Position numbers and translations under genes: made by a program | Notes under the pieces: generated by a model | Told to the model about the DNA's origin: nothing | Database searches by the model: none | Seen by the model: only the letters and a program-made list of their open reading frames with translations | From: Chloroflexota bacterium | Lineage (GTDB): Bacteria > Chloroflexota > Anaerolineae > J102 | Direction of reading: 5' to 3' | Assembly (NCBI GenBank): GCA_013152585.1 | Contig: JAADGC010000175.1 | Coordinates: 1-33,489 of the forward strand | Length of the DNA stretch: 33,489 nucleotides | In this document: positions 1 to 8,137 of the stretch, in pieces | Position numbering within the stretch: position 1 is the first letter of the stretch | Layout: every line of letters begins with the position of its first letter

Positions 1-318
1 CTCTGGTGGGGACGCTCATAATTGTAAAACTGGATTTCTCACCCGGACACTTTTCAGCGATCAATCATGACGAGTCGTGGTGCATTTTTTTAACCGCGAA
101 TGGACGCTAATGGACGCTAAAAAATTATTCGCGTTCATTCGCGTTCATTTGCGGTTCTCATTTGCGGTCTTATCGAATTTTGATGCGTCAGCCCTGGGGG
201 TCAGGCACGACGCCGGGCGCGGCGGGCACAGCGCACCCGGCCCCAAAACGCCACTTTGTCAGCGCTAGCGAACGTGATAAACTGATATATTCATTCCATT
301 TCGTTCCGGGCACAGCAC
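1..318. other. Gene-free start of window with a palindromic repeat
   Basis: No convincing gene was found in the first 318 bases. Short open frames here overlap an inverted repeat (92-156) and have no family resemblance. The rest is AT-richer than the coding DNA around it and I see no clear terminator. The gene to the left, if any, ends outside the window. Confidence 0.6.
92..156. repeat. Imperfect palindrome built from 10-bp units
   Basis: The arms 92-117 and 131-156 are 26 bases each and are inverted complements apart from a few purine transitions that would be G-U pairs in RNA. They are separated by a 13-base A/T-rich loop. Each arm is itself a tandem of about 10-bp units: TGGACGCTAA occurs twice at 101-120, and GCGTTCATT(C/T) twice at 131-150. 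This looks like a dispersed intergenic palindrome rather than a terminator, because no U-tract follows. No second copy is visible in this window. Confidence 0.75.
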
Positions 319-1017
319 ATGATCAGCTTCTATGGCTTTCAGCCCCACGATTTTCATACAGCGGTTCGCGGCTCCCATTGGCGGCATCGTCGGGCGCTGG
401 GGGGACAACTGCGCCTGCGGCTGCGGCGTATCTTTGGCCGCCGTTACCAAACATGGGGACTCCCGGGCGCCAACACCCTGCATATTGCCCGCCGCCGGGT
501 CTATCAATTCCCCCCTGTTTCCGGGCTTCCGTGCCTGTTTGCCAGTGCCTCTCCCCAGCACTTGCGTTGGGGAATGCAGTTCCCTGCCCAGGGGGCCGGT
601 TGGGAGAAGTTCGTCAGGGCTCTCCAGCGTCCGCCATTGCTGACATGGTGCCTCCATCAGTTTGAGGCTCACGGCATGATCTTGACTGATCTGGCAGATG
701 ATCGCGGGGGCGTGCTGGGAGGCTGCTGGCGTTTTGAAAACGGTGAACTGACCTGGCGCGAAGCGTGCACCATTCCCCGCACGGCCCTGACCGCCGAGAT
801 AGCCAATCGTCTCACGCACATCACCCCCGAACCCCATACAGTGCTCACACTCCACACCGCCACCACGCCGGAAGACGTCATCGGCTGGGGCGCAGACGCG
901 GTCGAATATCTGCTGCCGGGGCTTTCAGCGCTCGTTCCCCTGTACGAATGGTGGGTGCAAAGCACCGATGCCCCCTCAACGGGCGTTGTCGAGGACGAAG
1001 GTATTGACCAGACATAA
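319..1017 (+). CDS. Hypothetical protein, 232 aa
   Basis: I do not recognise this protein. It starts MISFYGFQPHDF and has a basic Arg-rich N-terminal third (residues about 20-60), a mixed middle part and an acidic C-terminus. There is no clear signal peptide or membrane span, and no catalytic motif stands out. It lies 71 bases upstream of the LysM gene on the same strand. The overlapping minus-strand frame (265-855) has a Gly/Gln/Pro-rich shadow composition, so the plus frame is preferred. The start is uncertain because no good ribosome binding site precedes it. Family unknown; existence of the gene is moderately supported. Confidence 0.5.
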   Translation: MISFYGFQPHDFHTAVRGSHWRHRRALGGQLRLRLRRIFGRRYQTWGLPGANTLHIARRRVYQFPPVSGLPCLFASASPQHLRWGMQFPAQGAGWEKFVRALQRPPLLTWCLHQFEAHGMILTDLADDRGGVLGGCWRFENGELTWREACTIPRTALTAEIANRLTHITPEPHTVLTLHTATTPEDVIGWGADAVEYLLPGLSALVPLYEWWVQSTDAPSTGVVEDEGIDQT

Positions 1018-1088
1018 AGTCCGTGATAAGCTGAAGCTGTTACAAATGACGCCTGCTTTCCCCCATCCCCCATGGCAACTTATAACCT

Positions 1089-2438
1089 ATGCTTCGATCT
1101 CGTGGCTTTCTCATTTTTCTGGCTGTAGCCGCGCTTCTGTTCCTGCTACGCGGCCGAATCGCCGTGCTCTTGCCCCAACTCCCGGTCAATCCGCGGGCGC
1201 GAACCACGAATACGCAGGTTCTGGCCAAAACACTGACCCCGGGTAGAACTGTCACCAGCACCGAAACCGGCCTTGCCAGCGGCACTGCCATCGCGATGCA
1301 GTCCGTTTCCACGCCCACGCCCCGGCACATTGTAGCTGAGGCACCCGTCAGCGCTCAGGGCGGCGGTGAGGCATCGGTACAAGCCGAGGCAGAGCCTGCA
1401 TACACCCAATATCTGGTAAAAACGGGGGATACGCTCTACAATATTGCCAAACGCTTCCAGATCGATGTCAAAACCCTGGCGAAGATCAATCAACTCGGTA
1501 ATCTCGATCAGTTGCAAGTAGGGCAAATCCTGCTGGTGCCAGCTCCCGTCGCTACCCCCGTCACCGCCCCCGCGCCTACGGCCGCGGCCAACACGCGCAT
1601 TTACGTGGTGCAGGCAGGCGACACCCTGGCCTCTATTGGGCGTGAACTCAAGATCAATGTCAGCGAAATCCAACGCCTGAACAACCTCAGTGATCCCAAC
1701 GACATCAACATCGGCCAGCAATTGCTGGTGCCCGCCCCGGCGACAGCCGCGACGGGGACAGTCGGCACGGTGGATCGCAGTGTGGATGAACAGTTAGCGG
1801 CGGCCACGGGCCAGAAACAAACGACCGCTACCGGCCAGCCCTCGCCGACGGCCACCCCCCAACCGCGCCCCACCAAGGCTCCCGTCATCCCGCCGCCCAC
1901 ACCAGCGCCCACGCCCACACCCACGCCCGACCTATTACGCGCCCGACCGTATTGCCGCGCCGGGGTAGAACAGGTGGCTGTGTGGGGTGTGCACTTCTGT
2001 TCGCCCGAGGGATGGACCGTGCAGGAACAAAGCACTCCCGAACGTGCGATGTACCTCAGCACGACTACCGCCGGTGGGGAGCCGGTGCTCTATGCCATCA
2101 TCCGCCCCAATGTCATCCCCAATGCGCCTCTCAGCATCGCCATCCGCTCGGCCAAGGGGATTGCCGTGCAAAGACTGAGCGCACAGATCACCGGCGGCAT
2201 TGCTGACCCCGCCACCTGGTCATCCCCCCAGGCGACCATGGTATCCCAACAGCAAGCGCAAAGCACGGCCGCCGAGACAACTTACGGTCTCAGCGGTGTG
2301 CCTGCCACTGTACGGGTGATCGTCTTCAATTATCAGGGGCAACGCTGGCAGTTGATCATGGTGGCTCCTACGGCGCAATGGCAGCACTATGCCAATGGTG
2401 CGTTCGCCCAGATCACCCGCAGCCTAACTGTCTTCTAG
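1089..2438 (+). CDS. Membrane-anchored protein with two LysM domains
   Basis: This is a 449-aa protein that probably binds peptidoglycan or another GlcNAc polymer outside the membrane. An N-terminal hydrophobic segment (residues about 6-22) acts as signal or anchor. Two LysM repeats follow at about 108-153 and 171-217, each with the family pattern YxVxxGDTLxxIxxxxxI and ending in LLVPAP. A Thr/Pro-rich linker (about 230-280) leads to an unrecognised C-terminal domain (about 285-449) that contains two Cys near its start. A weak promoter-like pair, TTGACC at 1004 and TAAGCT at 1027 with a 17-base spacer, lies upstream. The 3' end overlaps the convergent gene by 15 bases. LysM assignment is certain; the role of the C-terminal domain is unknown. 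Confidence 0.9.
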   Translation: MLRSRGFLIFLAVAALLFLLRGRIAVLLPQLPVNPRARTTNTQVLAKTLTPGRTVTSTETGLASGTAIAMQSVSTPTPRHIVAEAPVSAQGGGEASVQAEAEPAYTQYLVKTGDTLYNIAKRFQIDVKTLAKINQLGNLDQLQVGQILLVPAPVATPVTAPAPTAAANTRIYVVQAGDTLASIGRELKINVSEIQRLNNLSDPNDINIGQQLLVPAPATAATGTVGTVDRSVDEQLAAATGQKQTTATGQPSPTATPQPRPTKAPVIPPPTPAPTPTPTPDLLRARPYCRAGVEQVAVWGVHFCSPEGWTVQEQSTPERAMYLSTTTAGGEPVLYAIIRPNVIPNAPLSIAIRSAKGIAVQRLSAQITGGIADPATWSSPQATMVSQQQAQSTAAETTYGLSGVPATVRVIVFNYQGQRWQLIMVAPTAQWQHYANGAFAQITRSLTVF

Positions 2439-3221
2439 CTGTAGCAAACGTAATCGTGGGAGTGCTGCCTGAGCACGATGGATGGGCACAGGCTGTGGTT
2501 TTGTTGTCCCAGCCAGATCAAGCCGGGTTCGCAGCCAATGCCGGGTGGTACGCAAGGGAATAACCAATACCTGTCGGGGAGATTGCAGCTTGTAAAAACA
2601 CCAATCCGCCGTCGATTGCTGCAGGGCCGGGCTCCAGTAAAAATAGCCAGCCTTGATTTTCGAGGGCACTTCGATCCCCAGGCTGGCCTGGTATACGCTG
2701 CCGGACGCGTTCTCGTACTGCCACACAAAACAGATGCCGTTGCGGCGAGCGGATCTCTCTTCCCCCAGATAATGCAACTGGCGATGCGCCGGATGCTGTT
2801 GCAGAAAGCGCCCTATTTGCAAGGCAAACGTCTGACCGGGGGGCATCGTCGGCTGAGGAGTAGGAGCATCCGCTATCAAGCGCCCGTCTTGCAGCGCCCA
2901 GACCACGCGCCCGTGTCGATAACAGGCAAATGTTGCCGCACTGCCGGGCCAGATCACCAGCGGGGACGCGGTATCGAGCCGGGGCTGGAGGGTGTCGGGG
3001 GGGCTGAGGTGGGCGCCATCGCACCCCGCCGCCATATCCCCCGCTCCGGCGCCAGCCACGACCCCCGCCGCCGCATCAACCAGCGTACACGTCACAGGTA
3101 ACTCCACAGCCTCGCTGCGTCCCAGCGCCCGCACAGAACGGCCCTGTACCAATACAAGACCCTGCCGCAACCACGATTGCGGCCGTAACACCACGCAATT
3201 GATCACCGCCAGATACGACAT
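2424..3221 (-). CDS. Amidohydrolase-like beta-sandwich protein lacking the catalytic barrel
   Basis: This 265-aa protein opens like the N-terminal strand set of NagA/cytosine-deaminase-type amidohydrolases (VINCVVLRP, then GLVLVQGRSVRALG, then VDAAAGVVA). Where the family continues with the PGFIDxHxHG metal motif, it has only a short Gly/Ala-rich stretch. Residues about 80-117 (ASPLVIWPG, then GRVVWALQDGRLI) resemble the C-terminal strands that complete the same sandwich in intact enzymes. The roughly 270-residue TIM barrel between these parts is absent. The C-terminal half (about 130-265) is unrecognised. The start has a good ribosome site (GAGGT, 8 bases upstream) and a strong promoter at 3252-3280, so the gene looks expressed rather than decayed. 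Enzymatic activity is not expected. The fold assignment is inferred from weak similarity. Confidence 0.65.
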   Translation of the reverse strand: MSYLAVINCVVLRPQSWLRQGLVLVQGRSVRALGRSEAVELPVTCTLVDAAAGVVAGAGAGDMAAGCDGAHLSPPDTLQPRLDTASPLVIWPGSAATFACYRHGRVVWALQDGRLIADAPTPQPTMPPGQTFALQIGRFLQQHPAHRQLHYLGEERSARRNGICFVWQYENASGSVYQASLGIEVPSKIKAGYFYWSPALQQSTADWCFYKLQSPRQVLVIPLRTTRHWLRTRLDLAGTTKPQPVPIHRAQAALPRLRLLQLEDS

Positions 3222-3251
3222 GAGCAGCTACCTCATAAAAACGATGGCCTC

Positions 3252-3280
3252 ATTGTAGCCAGACTCGGCCCACATATCAA
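3252..3280 (-). promoter_or_regulatory. Sigma70-type promoter for the 265-aa minus-strand gene
   Basis: On the minus strand TTGATA (3280-3275) is followed after exactly 17 bases by TACAAT (3257-3252). Transcription would start near 3245, about 24 bases before the ATG at 3221, leaving room for the GAGGT ribosome site. Confidence 0.7.
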
Positions 3281-3388
3281 ATAGGGGGAAAGTGGGGGGG
3301 TGGGCTTTTGCAGAATGAAGGGCTGATGGGGTAAAAATGGAATGCCGGTGCCTCCCCAACGAACATCCTCTGTCATCCGGTCTTAGCC

Positions 3389-4936
3389 ATGACTCCCACC
3401 CCACCACAATCTACGCCCCTTTCCCGCATTGCCCAGGCAGCCTCGCTGGTGATGGTGCTGTTTGTGGCCAGCCGCGCCTTTGGGCTACTGCGCGAAATAG
3501 TCATCGGCGCCCGTTTCGGCGCCAGTGCCGATCTCGATGCCTATCTGGCCGCATTTCGTTTACCCGATCTGCTCTTTACTCTGGTGGCCGGGGGCGCCCT
3601 GGCATCGGCATTCATCCCCACTTTCAGCGAACGGCTGGCGCACCGTGATGAGGCCGGCGCCTGGGAGCTGGCAGCCAAAGTGGCGAATTTGCTGGTACTG
3701 GCACTAACCGTGCTGGCCGTGTTGGCCGCGCTCAGCGCCCGCCCCATTGTCGAGCACCTTATTGCCCCTGGATTCTCGCCGGCGCAGCAAACGCTCACCA
3801 TTTCGCTGATGCGCTGGATGTTGATTTCGACCGTGATTTTTGGGCTCAGTGGGCTGGTGATGGGCGTGCTCAATTCGTATCAGCATTTTTTGTTACCGGC
3901 CCTGGCGCCTGTGGTTTACAACGTGGCCATACTCCTTGCTGCCTGGTTTCTGGCCCCGCGTTGGGGCGTGCAAGCGCTGGTCGTGGGGGTGCTGGTGGGA
4001 GCCGTATTACACCTGCTGGTACAGGTACCGGGGCTATGGCATTTTAAGGCCCGCTGGCGGCCCTCGATAAGTCTGGCCGATGCTGGGGTGCGCGAGGTGC
4101 TGCGCCTGATGGCCCCGCGCATGTTGGGGCTGGCGGTGGTGCAGCTTAATTTTATGGTCAATATCTTTCTGGCCTCGCATCTGGCACCGGGCTCGATCAG
4201 CGCCCTGAACTACGCCTGGCTGATCATGCTCCTGCCCCAGGGCATCTTTGCCCAGGCCATCGCCACGGCAGCGTTCCCCACGTTTGCGCATCAGGCGGCC
4301 AAAGGCGAGCGCGGTGCCATGCAATCGACATTGGGCAGTATTCTGGCTCTGCTGCTTTTTTTGACAGTACCGGCTGCCATTCTGCTGTTTTTGCTGCGGG
4401 TGCCTCTGATCAGCCTGCTGTTGCAGCGCGGGGCCTTTGACGCCCATGCCACGCAAATGACGGCGGCGGCGCTGCGTTTCTATGCCTTGGGACTGATCGG
4501 CCATGCCGTGGTCGAGGTGGTCGCCCGCGGCTATTATGCCCTGAAAGATACATTGACCCCCGTTTTGGTGGGCGTTGCGGCCATAACCATGAATATAGTG
4601 CTCAGCCTGTGGTGGGTGCAACCCTTGGGGCACGGGGGACTGGCGCTGGCGAACTCGGTGGCAACACTGGCCGAGATGGCGGTGCTGTTGTGGCTGCTGC
4701 GGGGCCGGTTGGGCGGCTGGAATGAACGGGCAGTCGGGCACAGTCTGCTCAGGACGCTGGCAGCCAGCACCGTCATGACTGTCGTCGTGTTGTTGTTGAT
4801 GCGAACACTGACTCTGTGGCCGGCGCCGGTGCAGGCGGTGGTCTTCGGCGTGATAGCACTGATGGTGTATGCTGCTGCTGCCTGGGCACTGCGCTCTCCC
4901 GAGATACGCGCTCTCCCCCGGCTTTTGCGCCGATAG
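3389..4936 (+). CDS. murJ: Lipid II flippase MurJ (MviN family)
   Basis: This 515-aa polytopic membrane protein moves lipid-linked peptidoglycan precursor (lipid II) across the cytoplasmic membrane. The N-terminal part carries the family sequence ASRAFGLLREIVIGARFGAS followed by DAYLAAFRLPDLLF, and GGALASAFIPTF, all typical of MurJ. Hydrophobic segments continue over the whole length, consistent with the 13-14 helices of the MOP superfamily, and the length is normal (about 500-530). Conserved Arg residues near the N-terminus (R20-R27 region) are present. It stands alone, 167 bases downstream of the divergent 265-aa gene. Only a weak upstream promoter-like pair (TTGCAG 3308, TAAAAA 3332) is seen. 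Assignment is secure. Confidence 0.96.
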   Translation: MTPTPPQSTPLSRIAQAASLVMVLFVASRAFGLLREIVIGARFGASADLDAYLAAFRLPDLLFTLVAGGALASAFIPTFSERLAHRDEAGAWELAAKVANLLVLALTVLAVLAALSARPIVEHLIAPGFSPAQQTLTISLMRWMLISTVIFGLSGLVMGVLNSYQHFLLPALAPVVYNVAILLAAWFLAPRWGVQALVVGVLVGAVLHLLVQVPGLWHFKARWRPSISLADAGVREVLRLMAPRMLGLAVVQLNFMVNIFLASHLAPGSISALNYAWLIMLLPQGIFAQAIATAAFPTFAHQAAKGERGAMQSTLGSILALLLFLTVPAAILLFLLRVPLISLLLQRGAFDAHATQMTAAALRFYALGLIGHAVVEVVARGYYALKDTLTPVLVGVAAITMNIVLSLWWVQPLGHGGLALANSVATLAEMAVLLWLLRGRLGGWNERAVGHSLLRTLAASTVMTVVVLLLMRTLTLWPAPVQAVVFGVIALMVYAAAAWALRSPEIRALPRLLRR

Positions 4937-5116
4937 CCGACGGCCCGGCAGGACTATTCTGCAAGGGTGAATACTGTCAATGTCTTGAAAAGGCGCTTAC
5001 AGCCGCAACTTATTTAGGGGAGGAACGTTCTATTTTATAGAAGGATATTTCCATAAACCGGCGTTCCCCATCGCAGGGATAACGCTACAGATGGAAACGA
5101 ACAACGGCAGCACGAG

Positions 5117-5176
5117 ATGACAGAACTGTCATCGAAGCAGACGCCCATTTTCAGGCAGATTTCAGCTCAATCTGCC
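5117..5176. promoter_or_regulatory. Two adjacent inverted repeats upstream of a small ORF
   Basis: The first is a near-perfect 18-bp palindrome at 5116-5133 (GATGACAG, two-base centre AA, CTGTCATC), the size and symmetry of an operator for a dimeric regulator. The second is an 8-bp stem at 5154-5161/5169-5176 (GGCAGATT/AATCTGCC) with a 7-base loop and no U-tract. A possible -10 (CATACT, 5175-5180) touches the second repeat. The function is inferred; no regulator gene is next to it. Confidence 0.4.
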
Positions 5177-5222
5177 ATACTGTAAGTAGTCTCCACTCCC
5201 TCCATCAAGGCACTGATTAGGC

Positions 5223-5342
5223 ATGAAAATGATGCTGGCTCTCACTTTGGTAGGCATAGGTTTTGCCCTGTTGTGGACCTATGTGCAAGAAAAACAATCG
5301 TCTGTGAATGATCATTCTTTTGACGACCGCGACAAGCACTGA
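5223..5342 (+). CDS. Possible small single-span membrane protein, 39 aa
   Basis: The ORF encodes MKMMLALTLVGIGFALLWTY followed by a charged tail rich in Asp and His (residues 21-39). That is one transmembrane helix (about 3-19) with a short hydrophilic tail, a composition unlike a random frame. There is no convincing ribosome site. It lies between murJ and the convergent 289-aa gene, whose stop is 21 bases away. I do not know its family. It could be a real micropeptide or a chance ORF. Confidence 0.35.
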   Translation: MKMMLALTLVGIGFALLWTYVQEKQSSVNDHSFDDRDKH

Positions 5343-5362
5343 GACCGTTGCCCAGCCCGCGG

Positions 5363-6232
5363 TTATGAGGCAATAGCGGCGCGGGCGCGGGCGACCGCTC
5401 GATCGAGCGCCACTCGAATGAGATGGGCGGTGGGGTTAATGCTGTAGGGGGGAGGAGCATCCAGATTTTGCAGATGTTGCGTGAGTTCGGCCTGGGCAAT
5501 GTCGGCGCTACGGTGCAAAGAATCGGGCTGTAGGCCGTGGCTCTGCAAGGCAGCTTCAGCCGCAGACAGGCGCAGGGGCAAGCGGGCAGCGGTCATCAAA
5601 CCCATATGCACGGCCCCTACCATTTGGGTGTCCTCACGAAGATGCAGGTGTACCACGGCAGCATCGACCGTTGATGTCAGGGCAGGAAGCTCCGATATAG
5701 GGACATAAGCACTGCCAACTGCCCCCGACCAGGCATCTATACGCACAGCCAGCGGCAATTGCGGTTCCTGCTGCAAAGTCAGCAGCGCCTCGTCCCACGG
5801 CACCCAATCTCGCTGGACGTGATCATGATCTGTCAGACGCGCCATTTCAACTTCGGCCGCCAGCGTCGCCAACACTGCCACGGTATCGGGCCAGGGATGA
5901 ACATGCAGGTCTTGGCCCAAAGAGCTGCTCTGATGCTCACTGACTTCACAACTTTCGACCAGGCACAACACCTGTTTTCGCAGCAATGAAGCATGCACTA
6001 ACTCGGCGTGGCGCATATTGAGGCCAATGACCAGCTTGCCCCGAAATAAATGCACGCCCATCAATTCGTGCAGATGACCCGTGTCGAGCCATTGTCCTGC
6101 CGGGGTGAGGCCACCGGCAGTGACCCCGCGCTCGTGCATATACATCCCGCCACCGTGTTCTTTAAGAAACTGCAGGGCAGCCAGCAGGCTGTCGGGGCGA
6201 ACTCTTTGGCCCCGGGCAAGGCGTTTGTCCAT
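5363..6232 (-). CDS. Hypothetical protein translated with the CHAT gene, 289 aa
   Basis: I do not recognise this protein. It starts only three bases after the stop of the CHAT gene, so the two are almost surely one transcript and probably translationally coupled. The sequence looks soluble: no signal peptide and no membrane helix. The middle part (about 60-160) alternates short strands and is rich in His and Leu. A second strand-rich part is at about 160-210, and the C-terminal 80 residues look helical and end in an Arg/Ala-rich segment. A partner, substrate or regulator of the CHAT protein are all possible by position; nothing in the sequence chooses between them. Confidence 0.75.
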   Translation of the reverse strand: MDKRLARGQRVRPDSLLAALQFLKEHGGGMYMHERGVTAGGLTPAGQWLDTGHLHELMGVHLFRGKLVIGLNMRHAELVHASLLRKQVLCLVESCEVSEHQSSSLGQDLHVHPWPDTVAVLATLAAEVEMARLTDHDHVQRDWVPWDEALLTLQQEPQLPLAVRIDAWSGAVGSAYVPISELPALTSTVDAAVVHLHLREDTQMVGAVHMGLMTAARLPLRLSAAEAALQSHGLQPDSLHRSADIAQAELTQHLQNLDAPPPYSINPTAHLIRVALDRAVARARAAIAS

Positions 6233-6235
6233 GCC

Positions 6236-7894
6236 TCAGGCGTTGGGCAGAGCGAATTGCAGGAACTCTTCTGCTTTTTCGGCGCGGATTTTCATTTTGC
6301 GCACCAACTCGGCGCGACGGGCAATATCGCCCTTGAGCCCAGCCGGCACAATCCGGTTTTGCGACCGAAGATCCTGGACGCGATTCTTGAGTTGCTCTAT
6401 CTCCTGCCGTTCTTTGACGATCTTCTGGCACAGATCGTTGGCTTTCCAGCGGATGATGGCAATCATTTCATCCAGTTCTGTCATGGCTTCCTGCAAATTT
6501 TGCTGTAGTTTGGGCAGGGCAATATCGGCGCGTTCGGCAGCCGCCAGCACAGGATTCTCCACCTGCAACGTGCGCAGCCGCTGGATATTGAGTCGGGTGG
6601 TGGCGATGTTTTCTTGCAGGGCTTTGGCGGCGGCGGCAATGGTGTCGACCTGACTGTGCCGATATTTGTACAGCGTTTCTTCTTCGGGCTGTGGGACTTC
6701 CTCACACTCAGAGCCGCCTGGCTTCGACGGCAGCTCTGCTTCTTCCTCGCTGCTGTCCAGGCTAAAAATCTGGCCATTGGGGGCTCGCAAATACAAAATG
6801 GGTGAGGCAAAGCCTCGATCCTGGTGAAAATTCACATAGCACTCATTGCGCGCAAGCGTCAGGGCTATATCCACATGCCCGGCCCAGGGGCCCGGTTGGG
6901 TGAGGCGTTTGTAAAAAGTCTCGGCAAACAACAAAGCCACTGGATCGAGAATAGAGTATTGCATGGCAATCACAGCCGGAATGCGGGCCTTGAGCAGGGC
7001 CGGCGCCGTGCCAATAAACCCGGAGCCGCTGGCCTGAGCCGCGACTTCGGCGCCTTTGCAGGCATTCAGCACCACAAGGCGGATGCTTTCGTAATTGCCC
7101 AACAAGGCGCGCAAGCGGGAATCAGCCACCCACTCTTCGTTTTCGTCGTCTCCCTCTGCGCCCAGCTTGGTATTGAAGCGCAGAGAACCGTGCAGGGCGC
7201 CATCATCTGCCTCCCGGAATTCGCCATGCCCGATAAAGTGCAGGATGTGATAAGGCTGTGACGCCAACTGATCGTCCAACGTTTGCACGGTGACATTGTC
7301 ATCCAGGATGTCGTAAGGGATACCCGCGTTTTGCAAAGCCGTGACAACCGTCTGCTTTTCCGCGTCCGTGGCCAGCCCCGAACCGCGCGGGATCACGATC
7401 AGCGCCCGGGGTTTATTGGCGATGGTGAGTGAACGAATATTTCCTATCTGAAGGTCGAGATATTGACGCGTGAACAGCGTCTTGATCTGGGTGGCCAGAA
7501 ACATGTCGTTCCAGGCCAGTAATTCCCATGGCAGCATGGCGACATCAACCGCGGTTTCTAAAATATCGAGCCGCAATCGCAGGTAGGCGTTTTCGTTGTT
7601 CTGCACCTTTTGTGAATACACGCTGATAAACAGGTCCCGAATCTCATTCTGCACCAGGGCATCGAACAGCGTGGTCCCAACACTGCGGAATAGGGCTTCA
7701 TCAGTGGAATAGGGTTCTTCTTTGATCTGGCGTAGCTGGGCTTTGAAATCATCGCTGCTCAGTGCCTGCCAATCGAGCATGCCGCGCGCCAGCCCGCTTT
7801 CGGGCGTCTGGGCTGTCACCAGATAAGTATCGGTGTCGGCCTTGAGCACGCGGATATCGAAATCGAGAATAGATACAGTTGCTGCAGGCGGCAT
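6236..7894 (-). CDS. CHAT-domain (caspase-fold) protein with C-terminal coiled coil
   Basis: This is a 552-aa CHAT-family protein of the caspase/separase peptidase superfamily. The protease-like domain spans about 160-370. The two catalytic positions are present: His223 in HFIGHGEF and Cys279 in VVLNACKGAEVA, each at the end of a hydrophobic strand as the family requires. Residues 1-150 form an N-terminal region with the LPWELLAW sequence common to CHAT proteins. The C-terminal third (about 400-552) is predicted to be long helices or coiled coil, with an acidic Ser/Glu/Pro linker at about 378-402. A ribosome site AGGAG lies 8 bases before the ATG, and a promoter sits at 7963-7991. CHAT proteins elsewhere serve as effectors in defence or cell-death systems, but no sensor gene is seen here apart from the unknown downstream partner. 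Confidence 0.9.
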   Translation of the reverse strand: MPPAATVSILDFDIRVLKADTDTYLVTAQTPESGLARGMLDWQALSSDDFKAQLRQIKEEPYSTDEALFRSVGTTLFDALVQNEIRDLFISVYSQKVQNNENAYLRLRLDILETAVDVAMLPWELLAWNDMFLATQIKTLFTRQYLDLQIGNIRSLTIANKPRALIVIPRGSGLATDAEKQTVVTALQNAGIPYDILDDNVTVQTLDDQLASQPYHILHFIGHGEFREADDGALHGSLRFNTKLGAEGDDENEEWVADSRLRALLGNYESIRLVVLNACKGAEVAAQASGSGFIGTAPALLKARIPAVIAMQYSILDPVALLFAETFYKRLTQPGPWAGHVDIALTLARNECYVNFHQDRGFASPILYLRAPNGQIFSLDSSEEEAELPSKPGGSECEEVPQPEEETLYKYRHSQVDTIAAAAKALQENIATTRLNIQRLRTLQVENPVLAAAERADIALPKLQQNLQEAMTELDEMIAIIRWKANDLCQKIVKERQEIEQLKNRVQDLRSQNRIVPAGLKGDIARRAELVRKMKIRAEKAEEFLQFALPNA

Positions 7895-7962
7895 AACGGA
7901 ATCTCCTGAAGGTGTCAGAAAGAGGGGAAATACCCTGGGGGAAAGGAAATCAGGGTTATGTC

Positions 7963-7991
7963 ATTCTAAAAGGAAACCGCTGTGCCGTCAA
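7963..7991 (-). promoter_or_regulatory. Sigma70-type promoter of the CHAT unit
   Basis: On the minus strand TTGACG (7991-7986) and TAGAAT (7968-7963) are separated by exactly 17 bases. Transcription would begin near 7956, leaving a leader of about 62 bases before the CHAT start codon. Confidence 0.65.
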
Positions 7992-8061
7992 TCCCGCAGC
8001 GAAGGACTTCAACCCACCAGCCCCTTGCTCACCCCCACTACCGATCACAGTCCAGACGTTT

Positions 8062-8090
8062 TTGACCTTCCTTGCCGTCCAGGGTATAAT
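8062..8090 (+). promoter_or_regulatory. Strong sigma70-type promoter of the rpmH operon
   Basis: TTGACC (8062-8067), a 17-base spacer and a perfect TATAAT (8085-8090) make this the best promoter in the window. The predicted start is near 8097, about 107 bases before rpmH, and the leader contains the hairpin at 8106-8137. Confidence 0.85.
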
Positions 8091-8105
8091 CATTTGTTGC
8101 GTATG

Positions 8106-8137
8106 GGGAAGGCCCAATCGCCTTCCCTCCTTTTTTG
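8106..8137 (+). terminator. Terminator-like hairpin in the rpmH leader (possible attenuator)
   Basis: GGGAAGGC (8106-8113) pairs perfectly with GCCTTCCC (8120-8127) around a six-base loop. TCC and six T follow. It begins only about 9 bases after the predicted transcription start and precedes rpmH on the same strand. The gene on the other side is divergent, so this is not the end of an upstream operon. It can terminate or attenuate the operon early. Confidence 0.65.

Noticed and set aside
265-855. 196-codon minus-strand ORF opposite the first gene
   Set aside because: Composition is Gly/Gln/Pro-rich and shadow-like, with no recognisable motif; the plus frame is more protein-like.
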